This document shows positions 31,242 to 40,721 of a DNA stretch of 64,000 nt, piece after piece. Both the position numbers and the translations under genes were made by a program. Source of the stretch: Cyanodermella asteris (Eukaryota; Ascomycota; Lecanoromycetes; Ostropales; Stictidaceae); the NCBI GenBank assembly GCA_900618795.1, contig UYJD01000006.1, forward strand, positions 135,550 to 199,549. The letters are read 5' to 3'. A model generated the notes under the pieces. That model was not told the DNA's origin. It did not search any database and saw only the letters and a list, made by a program, of their open reading frames with translations. Position 1 is the first letter of the stretch, and every line of letters starts with the position of its first letter.

Positions 31242-32795
31242 TCACTCGCGCTTGCCAAAGGCCTTGTCAAACTCCGTCAAGCAGTACCTGTATCTGACCT
31301 TGTTGTTCTTGACACCCTCGACGGCCTCCTTGCAACCCGCCTCGCTGATCGGAATCTGCTGGATGATTGGGTGGACGCCCTTTTCCGCAGCAAGCTTCAA
31401 CATGGCCTGCATCTCCGGGCGGCTGCCGAGATGGGAAGCACCCATGTGACAACCATTTGGTACCATGTCCTGCACCTTTAGCTCGGGAAGAAGATGGTCG
31501 GGAAGTCCCACGTGATGCAGAGTTCCGTTAACCTTGAGTGTTGAGAGGTAATCGGCGAGCTTGAAGGTATGTGTCTGGAAATATGTCAGTCATCGGATCA
31601 TGCTAGGATGTCGGTCTACTTACCATGTCGGCGGTGTTGAGGATGAAATCAAAGCTGAATGCAAGGTCCTTGTGCCAGTCCTTCTCGCCGGTCACCACAA
31701 AGTGATCGGCACCTAGCTTCTTCGCGTCGTCCTTTTTGCCTGGTGAGTGGGAAAGGACCGTTACGTCAGCTCCCATCGCCTTTGCCCTAGAATATCATTA
31801 GCATTGTTGTAATCTCTCTCCGAGCGTATGATGGGTTCGAACCAAAGGAGGCCGAAATGGCCCAATCCTCCTAAACCAACGATTGCGACGTGCTTGCCTG
31901 GTCCAATATTCGCGCGGTACAAGGGGCTGTAGGTCGTGATACCGGCACAGAGCATGGGCGCAGCCTCGTGAGTCGGGATGGCGTCGGGGATCTTGAATGT
32001 GAAGTACTCATGAGCTCGAATGTGGCTTGCATATCCTCCTTGGGAAATTGATCCGTCGACTGGCCAGGGCGCACCGTATGTGTCCACCATCTTTGGGCAG
32101 TAGTTCTCGTTGTCTGTCTTGCATGGCTCACACTCGAGGCACGACCACACCTGGGCACCAACTCCAACACTACTCTTGGTCAGTGACGCGCTTTCTGTAA
32201 GAAGGGTTCCGAATGTAGAGAATCTGAGTTTGCTTCGAGATATAACTCGTGCTTCAGAACGTACCGGTCGCCAACCTTTAGGCCAGTAGTCGCCTTGTCG
32301 CCAACTTTTGTTACACGTCCAATTACCTCGTGTCCGACGGCGAGGGGCATCTGCATTTCCTGAGACTTGATTAGCATGAAGAGTAATGCAAATGGTGTGC
32401 TGTAACTCACTCCCCATCCTCCTGTAATGGCGTGCACATCTGCGTGGACTCATCAGCTATCACTCCCAAAACCAGACACGGTGAAGACACGGCATCGTAA
32501 GTGTAAGCAAGGCAATAATCCAAGTCACCAGAAGACCCGAAGACTAAAGCAATCCGATCTTGAAGCGAGATCATTGCGGCCGGTGCTGGGCATAGCAGAA
32601 ACAACCACGAATGTGCAAGCACGGCAAACGTCTTGAGTCTAGCGACTTACCAGAGCCGCAAACACCACAGGCATCAATGGCGATATCAATATCCCGCCCC
32701 TCGATTTTTTTCGGTGTCCAGCTCTCCTTCTTGAAAGTGGTCCAATCCTTGTGCGACTGGGAGCGGAAGCCCTCGAAAGTTTCCGGGTAGCCCAT
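31242..32795 (-). CDS. NADP-dependent alcohol dehydrogenase (Adh6/cinnamyl-type, zinc MDR)
   Basis: Six exons in order: 32795-32651, 32439-32411, 32359-32265, 32169-31843, 31786-31624, 31574-31242; 363 aa. All joins keep frame and rebuild the family sequence. Catalytic zinc ligands: CGVCGSDVH and GHEVIG. Structural zinc: CLECEPCKTDNENYC. Then SQGGYASHIRAHEYF, and a GLGGLGHFGL dinucleotide motif with an NADP-type CAD/Adh6 layout. The family reduces aliphatic and aromatic aldehydes. The second exon is only 29 nt and makes DVHAITGGWG. Four donors are ordinary; the fourth intron (31842-31787) starts GTTCGA, an unusual donor, but has a GCTAATG branch region and gives the expected LLWAKAMGADVTV join. 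The start is the first ATG (MGYPETFEGF). Confidence 0.93.
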
Positions 32796-33813
32796 GATCG
32801 ACGGTGTGTGACTTGTGTATCCGAACTTCAAACACAGCGATGAGCAGATATTGAGCACGTTTCAGCGTTGAAACGTATAGATTCGAAAGAGAAACGGGTA
32901 AGCGTGTGGAAGACTAGGACGAACAGGATGCACGGAAAACGCTCATTCACTACTTATACAAACGACAAGGGTGGGTGCCAGAACAAGACGAGGGGCAGCA
33001 CTGGGAAGCTCCGGCAGAAAAGAAAGTATGAAATCATTATCCGGTCATGGGCATGCGTTGAGCCACCCCACGCAGTCGATGCTTTTTCGCGACCAGCATG
33101 CTATCGGTGGAGGCGCTAAGCGCGAGCTGGGCGCGAACTGGAGGAATTCGCTGCCTTCTCTTGCTACTCCTGGAGATACCCATAGCTGTGATTAGAGTTC
33201 AGCATGCGCTCATGATCCAATTATCTCGGAGGCAGTACCGCAGCCTCAATTTCAAGCGTGGTTCGTGTGCTGATCGCGGGGCGCGAGGAAAATGTTGCTG
33301 CTCAGATCATGATCTGTTTTTGCAATGATGACTTGCATCATTGGCTTCTGGTGGAAGTCAAAACTTACCCCACGCTCGGCTGTGGTGGAAGATCTCGACT
33401 CTCGAACGACCCTTGTGAGGGACGTCATGGGCTTCGGCGACTTCGATGACGGGACAAGTATTTTAGTGGAGACGCTATCAGAAACAAACAGGTGTGCAAA
33501 GTAAGTAAGGCCGTTGAAAATAGACTCAGCTGCATGCTTCCAAGCATAACGTAGATGTGTGTCTAGGTCACTGCCTACCTACCTCATCAGAGCGATCAAA
33601 ATCGATCGGTATTCTCCCAGTTTATCTTGCCAGTAGCGCAAAAAAATAGCCGCATCAGTATCTTACCATGACAATTGACTATGTAGAGACATCGCTTGTG
33701 CTGCAAGAAGGGAGCGCGAGTACCGCGGTGAATTTGGCTTATGTAGTTTCCGAAGACGAGGCTGATTTCAGATCAACATACCACACTTCTTCGCTTCATT
33801 CAGCGCGATTGTT
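32796..33813. other. Intergenic, 1.0 kb, no gene seen
   Basis: Holds the alcohol dehydrogenase promoter and the 3' region of the 228-aa gene. Only short frames without domains are present; a GCCTACCTACCTCAT stretch near 33570 is a minor repeat. Confidence 0.4.
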
Positions 33814-34500
33814 TCAGCTAGGTGACTGATCGTAGCCCCGGCCATGACTGAACCTGAGCTTTGAAGTCGGCGCCGATGTGTCAGACGTCGGAGGCTTGCA
33901 ATCGTTCGATGAAGCAGTGTCTTCGAACGACAGCGTACCAAGGTCACTTCTTTGACGACGATGGCGAGTCGAGGAAGCGCCATCTACTCGCAACGGACTT
34001 GACACCCCAATCGGATCCTCCTCTTCAATCTGATCGTTCTTTTCTGCTCTGACAGCTTCCTCCATCACGGCTCTGAAACCCCGATCCCAATCTTCATCAG
34101 TGTACAGCGGCTCAGCTGCCACCGCCGCCTTCGCCTGAACCAGTGCCCAATTGGCGGCTCCCAGTATATTCTCAACACTCTCCTTCTGCGCTTCTTTCTG
34201 CTCTCTTCCATCGTACAGATGTGTTAGGAGGTCGATGCACTTCTCGCCGTGTTGAATCTGATAGTCGAAGCTGAAGGTGAGGACGACATGACAGCCGGCT
34301 TGGTACAGTTTTCCGAGCGTGGCATGGCGAAGCAGACCTTGCGCGATGTGATAGGCTCGCGGCACGTCGTTTTTCTCGAACTTGTTCGTGTCCTCAGTTG
34401 AAGTGAACTTTCCTATTTGGACGCTGGCGTTGTACTTGTGTTGTCCATCATTGATTGGTACTCGTTGTCGAAGAATCCGAGAACTTGAGAGGGATGCCAT
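33814..34500 (-). CDS. Uncharacterised helical protein, paralogue A
   Basis: 228 aa as a single open frame. The core at about residues 48-165 aligns by eye along its length with the gene at 35209-35707: DVPRAYHIAQGLLRHATLGKLYQAG matches HLGDAFHVARYLLCEPELGILYRAC, and later LYTDEDWDRGFRAVMEEA matches LFADWQWELGAVMEEI. It has an added tail of about 55 residues rich in Ser/Thr and charges. A 42-nt in-frame stretch (34422-34381, GTCCAA...ACAAG) sits exactly where the paralogue has its intron. It may be a poorly defined intron or intron-derived coding sequence; removing it also leaves an open frame. No signal peptide, membrane span or known domain. The fold is probably all alpha. Confidence 0.65.
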   Translation of the reverse strand: MASLSSSRILRQRVPINDGQHKYNASVQIGKFTSTEDTNKFEKNDVPRAYHIAQGLLRHATLGKLYQAGCHVVLTFSFDYQIQHGEKCIDLLTHLYDGREQKEAQKESVENILGAANWALVQAKAAVAAEPLYTDEDWDRGFRAVMEEAVRAEKNDQIEEEDPIGVSSPLRVDGASSTRHRRQRSDLGTLSFEDTASSNDCKPPTSDTSAPTSKLRFSHGRGYDQSPS

Positions 34501-35208
34501 CGTGTCACGTGTGAAGCTTCATTACCGGGCTGATTCCTGTAGATTGAGTGAGATATGAGTGGTAGATGTGTTGAGTATTGTACGTGAGTGATTGAGTCAC
34601 ATTGNNNNNNNNNNNNNNNNNNNNNNNNNNNNNNNNNNNNNNNNNNNNNNNNNNNNNNNNNNNNNNNNNNNNNNNNNNNNNNNNNNNNNNNNNNNNNNNN
34701 NNNNNNNNNNNNNNNNNNNNNNNNNNNNNNNNNNNNNNNNNNNNNNNNNNNNNNNNNNNNNNNNNNNNNNNNNNNNNNNNNNNNNNNNNNNNNNNNNNNN
34801 NNNNNNNNNNNNNNNNNNNNNNNNNNNNNNNNNNNNNNNNNNNNNNNNNNNNNNNNNNNNNNNNNNNNNNNNNNNNNNNNNNNNNNNNNNNNNNNNGTGA
34901 CAGTTTGCTACCTTATCGACTCAACAACTCAGGCAAGTGTGCGCTCATTGATCAGGCAAACCCTTACAATGGGCGTAATCACATGGACATCTCTCCACCG
35001 TAAGTCTTCCTGTCTCTGCATCATCAACTACCGGCGTATCCAAGTTCTCAGCTGTCCGAGCAAGAAGCAGTACAATGACGTCGATACGTCAAACCATCCC
35101 CGGTCGCACACCCACCCAAGTACGTTCATCCGAATGCCCGCTGGACCCCGAGAAAGTGCTGCTCTCACACGATGGCGCATCCTCCTCCTCATCATCGTCC
35201 CTCTCCCC
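34501..35208. other. Intergenic between paralogues A and B, with assembly gap
   Basis: The promoter of paralogue A lies here. Positions 34605-34896 are Ns (292 nt). The visible flanks have no gene. Because the two sides carry related genes, the gap may hide repeated sequence. Confidence 0.5.
34605..34896. other. Assembly gap (292 Ns)
   Basis: Run of N between two paralogous genes. Any frame reported through it is meaningless. True gap length is unknown. Confidence 0.99.
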
Positions 35209-35707
35209 TCACCAATCAATTTCCTCCATCACGGCTCCAAGCTCCCACTGCCAATCCGCAAACAGCGGTAAATCTTCTTCCGCCACCTCCTTCCTCTCTC
35301 GAGCCTCCTTCACCATCTCCTCCATAACTCTCAATCCCTCCCTCTGCTCCTCACTCTGTCCCGGCACATCTCCTTTCAAACGGCCAATGATTTCGAGGCA
35401 CTCCCTCGCGTGTCTCCTCGGACAGTCCTCACCGTCCCCCGGATCATCGACGACGTCGTCGGAGAACGCGAGGATCATGTGGCAGCAGGCTCGGTACAGG
35501 ATTCCCAGCTCGGGCTCGCAGAGCAAGTATCGCGCGACGTGGAACGCGTCTCCGAGATGTCCGTTCTCGAACTTTTTGTGGTCGTTAGTTTTTTGGAGCT
35601 CGTTTTTCTTTTTCCCCTTTGGAAACGAAGTGGGCGAGTTTACTTACGTGGTCGAGCATGGCGTCGTATTCTTTTTTGTGGTACGCGGTGGTGTCGAGGT
35701 CCGTCAT
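35209..35707 (-). CDS. Uncharacterised helical protein, paralogue B
   Basis: Two exons, 35707-35648 and 35571-35209, separated by a 76-nt intron (GTAAGT donor, AACTAAC branch region, AAAAAG acceptor); 140 aa. The first exon gives MTDLDTTAYHKKEYDAMLDH, then FENGHLGDAFHVARYLL. It is related to the 228-aa protein at 33814-34500 over its whole length but lacks that protein's C-terminal tail. Many Glu, Arg and Leu suggest helices. No known domain is recognised and no function is proposed. The antisense strand carries a long open frame that I take as a shadow. The head-to-tail order on one strand suggests tandem duplication followed by strong divergence. Confidence 0.65.
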
Positions 35708-36645
35708 GGTGTGATTCTTGTGATGATGATGAAGGAAAAACTTTGTCAGGAGCAGATTCGGATAGCTGTAGCATGCTGTGCTGTGCTATATAAGTAAGGT
35801 AGCTTACGCACAAATGATGATTCACTTTTTTTTCTGTTCTACTCCCTTCAGATGTATGTCTATTTCTACCTTCACCAGGACCAGCCCATTTCCGTCTGTG
35901 AATGTTTGCCAAGTGACCAATGCAAGTACGTCAAACAGTCGCTCGTCGCATATTTTCTCACGTGCGTGTTGGATTCACTGCTCCCGTTGGTCGCATGTGC
36001 CTTCACTCAATTTTGGAGGTTGCAGCTCAGGGGCCATCATAACATTGCGTGCAGTGCCCAGCAGTAACACTGGTCATACAGCGCCGGATTCACCATCTCA
36101 AAATGCAAGCCACGAATTCACACCTTCAATCGGGTCAACATCTGGATACGAGCGCCGACAAATGCTTCATCATTGCCTGATTCCCATCTGCAGATGTGCG
36201 CAGGGTATATACATCTCAGACCCGCACCCCGACGTGATAAAAGAAGTCGAGAGCGCCGCAACCCCCAAAAGTACCATCCATTGCCCTTTCGTCGTCACCA
36301 CAGCTTCCATATCAATCATCTTCCCATACCCGCTTTTTATTTTCTTGTCAAAGCCCACCCCATGTCAAAAAAGCGTTATCCATACAACATGCAAGAAGAG
36401 AAAAGAATTCGCCTCGGGGACAACGCTTGAAGTCGTTACAAATATGCTGGGGGCGAGGTCGCAGATCTAGACTTTCTTCTCACCACGTTGGGGAGGGAGT
36501 CGCGTCGACGGTGAAGCCTTTCCAGGACGCTGTGGGCGGCAAGCTCCTGTTCTTCCGTCTCGACTTGATAAGAGTCAAACGGTCCGGCGAACATGTCGGA
36601 TATCTCTCCGGTGGACAGAGGTCTTGCCCTCTTGTAGCTCGGTTT
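35708..36645. other. Intergenic, 0.9 kb, no supported gene
   Basis: Holds the promoter of paralogue B and the striatin 3' region. A 230-codon plus-strand frame (35778-36470) and a 62-codon minus-strand frame (36170-36358, with one hydrophobic stretch) are open but lack any recognisable feature; see the rejected list. Confidence 0.4.
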
Positions 36646-39292
36646 CTAACGCGAGAAGACCTTGACAACGCCGTCACCGCCGCCACTCACGATCCATCGC
36701 CCGTCGGCACTCCATACCACGGCGCACACACCCTCGCTGCGCATGGGTCGATGGCTCGTGATTTCCTGGACACAAGCCCGCTTCTCGAGCGACCAGAATC
36801 GAATGCTGGCGTCGTGTCCGGCAGAGACAAGTTCGCGACCGTCGGGGGACAGCCCAAGAGCAGAGATGGCGGTTTCGTGAGCGACCATTCCATACGTAGA
36901 TTGGCCTACAACAGTCAGTACACATTGAGCAAGCCCGGAAGGGGAAGACTTACCACTATTGGCGTCAAAAAACCGTATATATTTGTCTTCGTGGCCGGTC
37001 AGAATGATGCCTTCGACACCGCTGCTTGCACTCGTCGCCCCATGCATTTCTTCATCTTCACGTCGTTCGTTGCCAGGACTCCGAGCAACACTGAGCGAGC
37101 TTGCAACCACAGCATTCACCGCAGTATCCGACGTCCCGTTATATGTCTCCTGACTCGCCATGCCAATGACCTCTTCACCCGTCTTGGTATCGTACACAAT
37201 GACAGAAGCGTCGTTGTAGCTGACGACAAAGTTCGCGCCGCTTGGTGACAACACGGCGATGGATGTTGGAGCGGGTGAGTTGACCCGTTGAATCTTGTGA
37301 ACCAGACTGTAGTGGAATGGCGTGTTGGTGGCAGTTGTAGCTTGGGGCGAGGACGGAAATTGTGAGCCGGACGAAACAGAGTTGGCACGCCTCCCGCCCC
37401 GTCTACCGCCAGGAGCCGATGGAGACGTGAGCTGAGGAGGAGAGCTGACAGCCCAGACAAAAACCGTACCGTCCGCAGCCCCAGAAACAATCAATGTACG
37501 TTCAGGCCCACCGTGACGAGAGCACTGATCACCAAGAATGGACCCCGCGTTGCCCGGTAGAACACATATCGACCAGACTGCATCTGTGTGGCCATCCAGC
37601 GTAGCCTTCGGATCGACCCGGCCTCGCTCCCAAACTCGAACGGTAGCATCTTGACCTCCCGAGAAAACCCATCCATCACCTTGCGCACGACCACCATTCA
37701 AGAAGTTCTGCGCAGCGGGTGAAGCCGCCAAACACATGACCGGTCCGTTATGGCCGCGATGCGTGAAATAGCTTGAGACGTCCAGGTCTGTTCCGGAAGT
37801 CGCTGGCCCATGTGAACCAAAATTGCCGTAACTTGCAGGTATCGTCCATCGCTTTAGCACCCCATCATCACCAGTCGTACAAATCTCCGGCTCCGAGGGA
37901 CTGCCTCCACCAGTGAAAATCACCGATCTGACCACATCAACATGACCCCGTAGGGCAAATCTGACCTTGAACTGTGTGTCACCTCGCGCACCGGCTGACG
38001 CGCTGGGGTTCAAAGTCAGCTCTCGGATCTCGTGGGATCCGTCACTTGTTCTTCGTTTCGACAAGGACGTTTTCCGTCTGTGGCCATTCTGACTTCGTGG
38101 CGAGTCCTTGAAACTCATGTCGTTCGCAGCTGGAAAGGCCTCTTGATCAGGTCTTTGCATTGCAGAGTATTCTGGCGGCGCCTCTTGATCCTGCTTTGTG
38201 GCGTTCTCGTCAAAGTCCCAGCCACCGTCCTGCTCACTGACAATCACCTCGGTTGCTTGCCCTGAGCGATTCGCTGCTGCGTCTTCTCGCGTTGTTACCG
38301 GTTGACCATAGGCATTATAGCTATGAGATATGCTCTCTACCTGCTCCTCCGGTTCTGCTTCGAACGCAAAAGCTTGTGGGTTAGCCTCGCGGGTTTCGAC
38401 ATTTGTTGGACGTTGACCGGCTGCAGGCGGACCTGTTGCAGACTGACCATGTTCTGGTAGATGTGACTGATTAGATATTACTGATTGATCGATGTTCCGA
38501 GGAATTGAAGGCGGTTGATGATTAGGAGCAGCAGCTGCTTGGCTGGCCTGCTGCCGCATCCGTTGCTGCATGTATGCCTCTTCGATTGAGTGTTGGGAGA
38601 GTTGTTGTCCGTAGTGTTGCTCGTGCATCAACTGTTCCTGCTCTTGATCGGCCTGGTGCTGTGCAATTGCAGTTGGCATGACATGATATGTGAGCTCCGA
38701 AAGACACCTGCTTAGGTAGAGTCTTGACTTGTCACGTTCCTGGTCCTGTCGCATCTCGTTTTGTAGCACATCATCCTCGCCAGGCTTGCGTTTGATATCT
38801 ACCGCCAAGTTGGTGTCGATGCAATCCACGGCATTGGGTCCTTTCGACGCAGGAGCTGCGTACTCTGCTTTCGCAAAGTCCTTGACTGCACCCGCATCGG
38901 GCTTCTGCTCTTCGACTTGCTGTCCCGACCGCAATTTCTTGTTCGTATCTCGTTCTTTTCGTAACGCGATTTCGAGCAGTTTGATGTGCTTCCCCAGGGA
39001 CTCCTGCATGCGCTTGCTCGTTCGTGCCTCGCCCTCCAGCTTGCCGATGCGAGACTTCATTTCGGCGCGCTCGATTTCCCACGCATTCCGTTCTCTTTCG
39101 AAGCTGTGATATTGCGTTTGGAGGAATCGCATCACACCTGGACAGTGTCAGTCAGACCTACATGTAAATTCTAGCATTGTCCATACCTTGAAGCGTGTAT
39201 TCGGTTCCCTGCGGTTGACTCCCCTGACTACTGCCATCCCCGCCGCCGGGGCCCGCTCCATTACCCATGGCGGCGGAGTTCTGCCAGGCCAT
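36646..39292 (-). CDS. Striatin (STRIPAK scaffold, PRO11/StrA type)
   Basis: Three exons, 39292-39187, 39137-36954 and 36905-36646; 849 aa. The striatin N-terminus is unmistakable: GTEYTLQGVMRFLQTQYHSF, then ERNAWEIERAEMKSRIGKLE, a coiled coil (about residues 44-105) that holds the caveolin-binding-like part and binds PP2A subunits. A Gln/Pro-rich linker follows, then WD40 repeats from about 435 to the end (FALRGHVDVVRSVIF ... SADGRWIVSGGGDGVVKVFSR). The first intron has GTATGG...GTCCAG. The second (36953-36906) is 48 nt, in frame, with a GTAAGT donor and TACTGAC branch. In filamentous fungi this protein organises STRIPAK, which controls cell fusion and sexual development. A second in-frame ATG at 39268 would shorten the leader by eight residues. 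Confidence 0.95.
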
Positions 39293-40244
39293 TCAACAGC
39301 CTGGAAGCTGCCGTTTGCCAGGCGAACCAGCTTGACCCGCGGAGTGTGTAGATGAGGCTCTGGAGGTGCGACCAGGGTGTTCAGGAGTCCGATTGGCAAC
39401 GCAGCAACGGCGAAGAGTGGCAGGTCGTAAGGGGCAGAGGAGAGGCAGCGCCTTCGCGACTGCTTTCGAGCGAGGAGCGGGAGAGGGCGTCAAAGGGTGA
39501 TGTTGTCGGCGTTCGAGGAGCGTGTATGCACTTTTACGATATACTTACTGAGCTGGCTGCACGAAAGGAGCGGAAGGGCGACCCGCGTGAGCATGCTTGC
39601 TGCTGCTCTTGGCGCGCTTGCGGCTAAACCGGCTTGCTCTGGCCGCAGAATACGCAGTCGAGCTGATTGCCATCCTGTCGACATGGCTTTCCTTCTGACG
39701 CTATCACAACACCGTCAGTAGGTACACAGCTCTGGAGACTATCGATGCTCGGTTAGTCTGTCACGATCGATGCTTGACTACTTTGTGTGACGAATCCAGG
39801 CAACGACCTTCCCTTGTTATGTCGAATCTCCTCTATCTGTTTTACAAAACCTTTGGTTCCCTCGTTTCCATTTTGGTCGAACGTGACCTCATCTACTGCC
39901 ACGAGCTTGATGCTCTTATTTGTGCATGTTGTGTGAGAGAGCTACACGAATTGTCAAGCGGGTTTCATGTGCTGTCAATGGATCCAGCTTCCTCTGTGTC
40001 AAACCATACGGATCAAGAAACCTGCGCGGATATTCGTTCGTTTGCGTACTACGATTTCTGCCACGTTTCTACTCGACAATCCACAAGGCAAGCAGTTGGA
40101 GTATTTGAAGTTCAAATGTTTGATGTATCATTAACTACTAAGTATATGCCACACCCATCTTCAGTGATGCGATAGGCCACTCGATTTGTATGTTCGTCTC
40201 GCAATGCGTACTTTTCCCAGTCATCCGACATGAAATTCGATCCT
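39293..40244. other. Intergenic, 0.95 kb, no gene seen
   Basis: Striatin promoter and 3' region of the GPI-type protein gene. Frames up to 133 codons lack domains and are AT/GC-mixed without codon bias. Confidence 0.4.
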
Positions 40245-40721
40245 TTACAGAATCATAGCGGCGATACCGGCGGCAGCGGCCAGACCACCGACGGCGGCGG
40301 TAGGAGCAGCAGCACCACTCTTGACCGAAGAGGCAGCGGCAGAAGCTCCAGAGGCAGCAGAGCTGGCGGCACTGCTGGCGCGCGAAGAGGCACCCGAGGC
40401 GACGGAGGAAGCACCTGAGCTGGCAGCACCGGCGGCGCCGCTGGCACGCGAGCTGGCGCCGGAAGCGACTGAAGAAGCGCCGGAGGCGGCGGAGGAGGCA
40501 GCACCGCTGGCACGGGAGCTAGCACCGGAGACGGCAGAGCTAGCTCCACTGATGGCGGAACCAGCAGCAGAGGTCACACCAGCAATGGCGGAGCTGGCGC
40601 CGCCGGAGGCACCACCAACGACAGCGGTGGAGGCGGAGGCGACGATGGCGGAGGAGATGGCGCCAACCTGTGCAGAGACGCCGGCGGCGAGGAGGCCGGT
40701 GAGGATGATGGAGTACTGCAT
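40245..40721 (-). CDS. GPI-anchored-type Ala/Ser/Gly-rich wall protein
   Basis: Single exon, 158 aa. Signal peptide 1-17 (MQYSIILTGLLAAGVSA). The middle is almost only Ala, Ser and Gly with Val and Arg, built of repeats such as GASSVASGASSRAS, which occurs twice about 25 residues apart. The C-terminus (GGLAAAAGIAAMIL after a SGAAAPTAA stretch) is a hydrophobic GPI-attachment-type tail. Such proteins are O-mannosylated wall or plasma-membrane components; no enzymatic domain is present. A TATATAA box lies 143 nt before the ATG on the same strand, and the leader is C/A-rich on that strand, pointing to strong expression. The opposite strand is also open for 160 codons because of the GC-rich repeats. 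Confidence 0.82.
   Translation of the reverse strand: MQYSIILTGLLAAGVSAQVGAISSAIVASASTAVVGGASGGASSAIAGVTSAAGSAISGASSAVSGASSRASGAASSAASGASSVASGASSRASGAAGAASSGASSVASGASSRASSAASSAASGASAAASSVKSGAAAPTAAVGGLAAAAGIAAMIL

Noticed and set aside
34588-35271. Open frames reading through the Ns
   Set aside because: They depend on unknown sequence in the assembly gap.
35075-35797. 240-codon plus-strand frame
   Set aside because: Antisense to paralogue B, whose spliced sequence resembles paralogue A; this frame has no counterpart.
35778-36470. 230-codon plus-strand frame and a 62-codon minus-strand frame (36170-36358) with one hydrophobic stretch
   Set aside because: No domain, no signal peptide and no homologue that I recognise; the small frame could be tested with RNA-seq.
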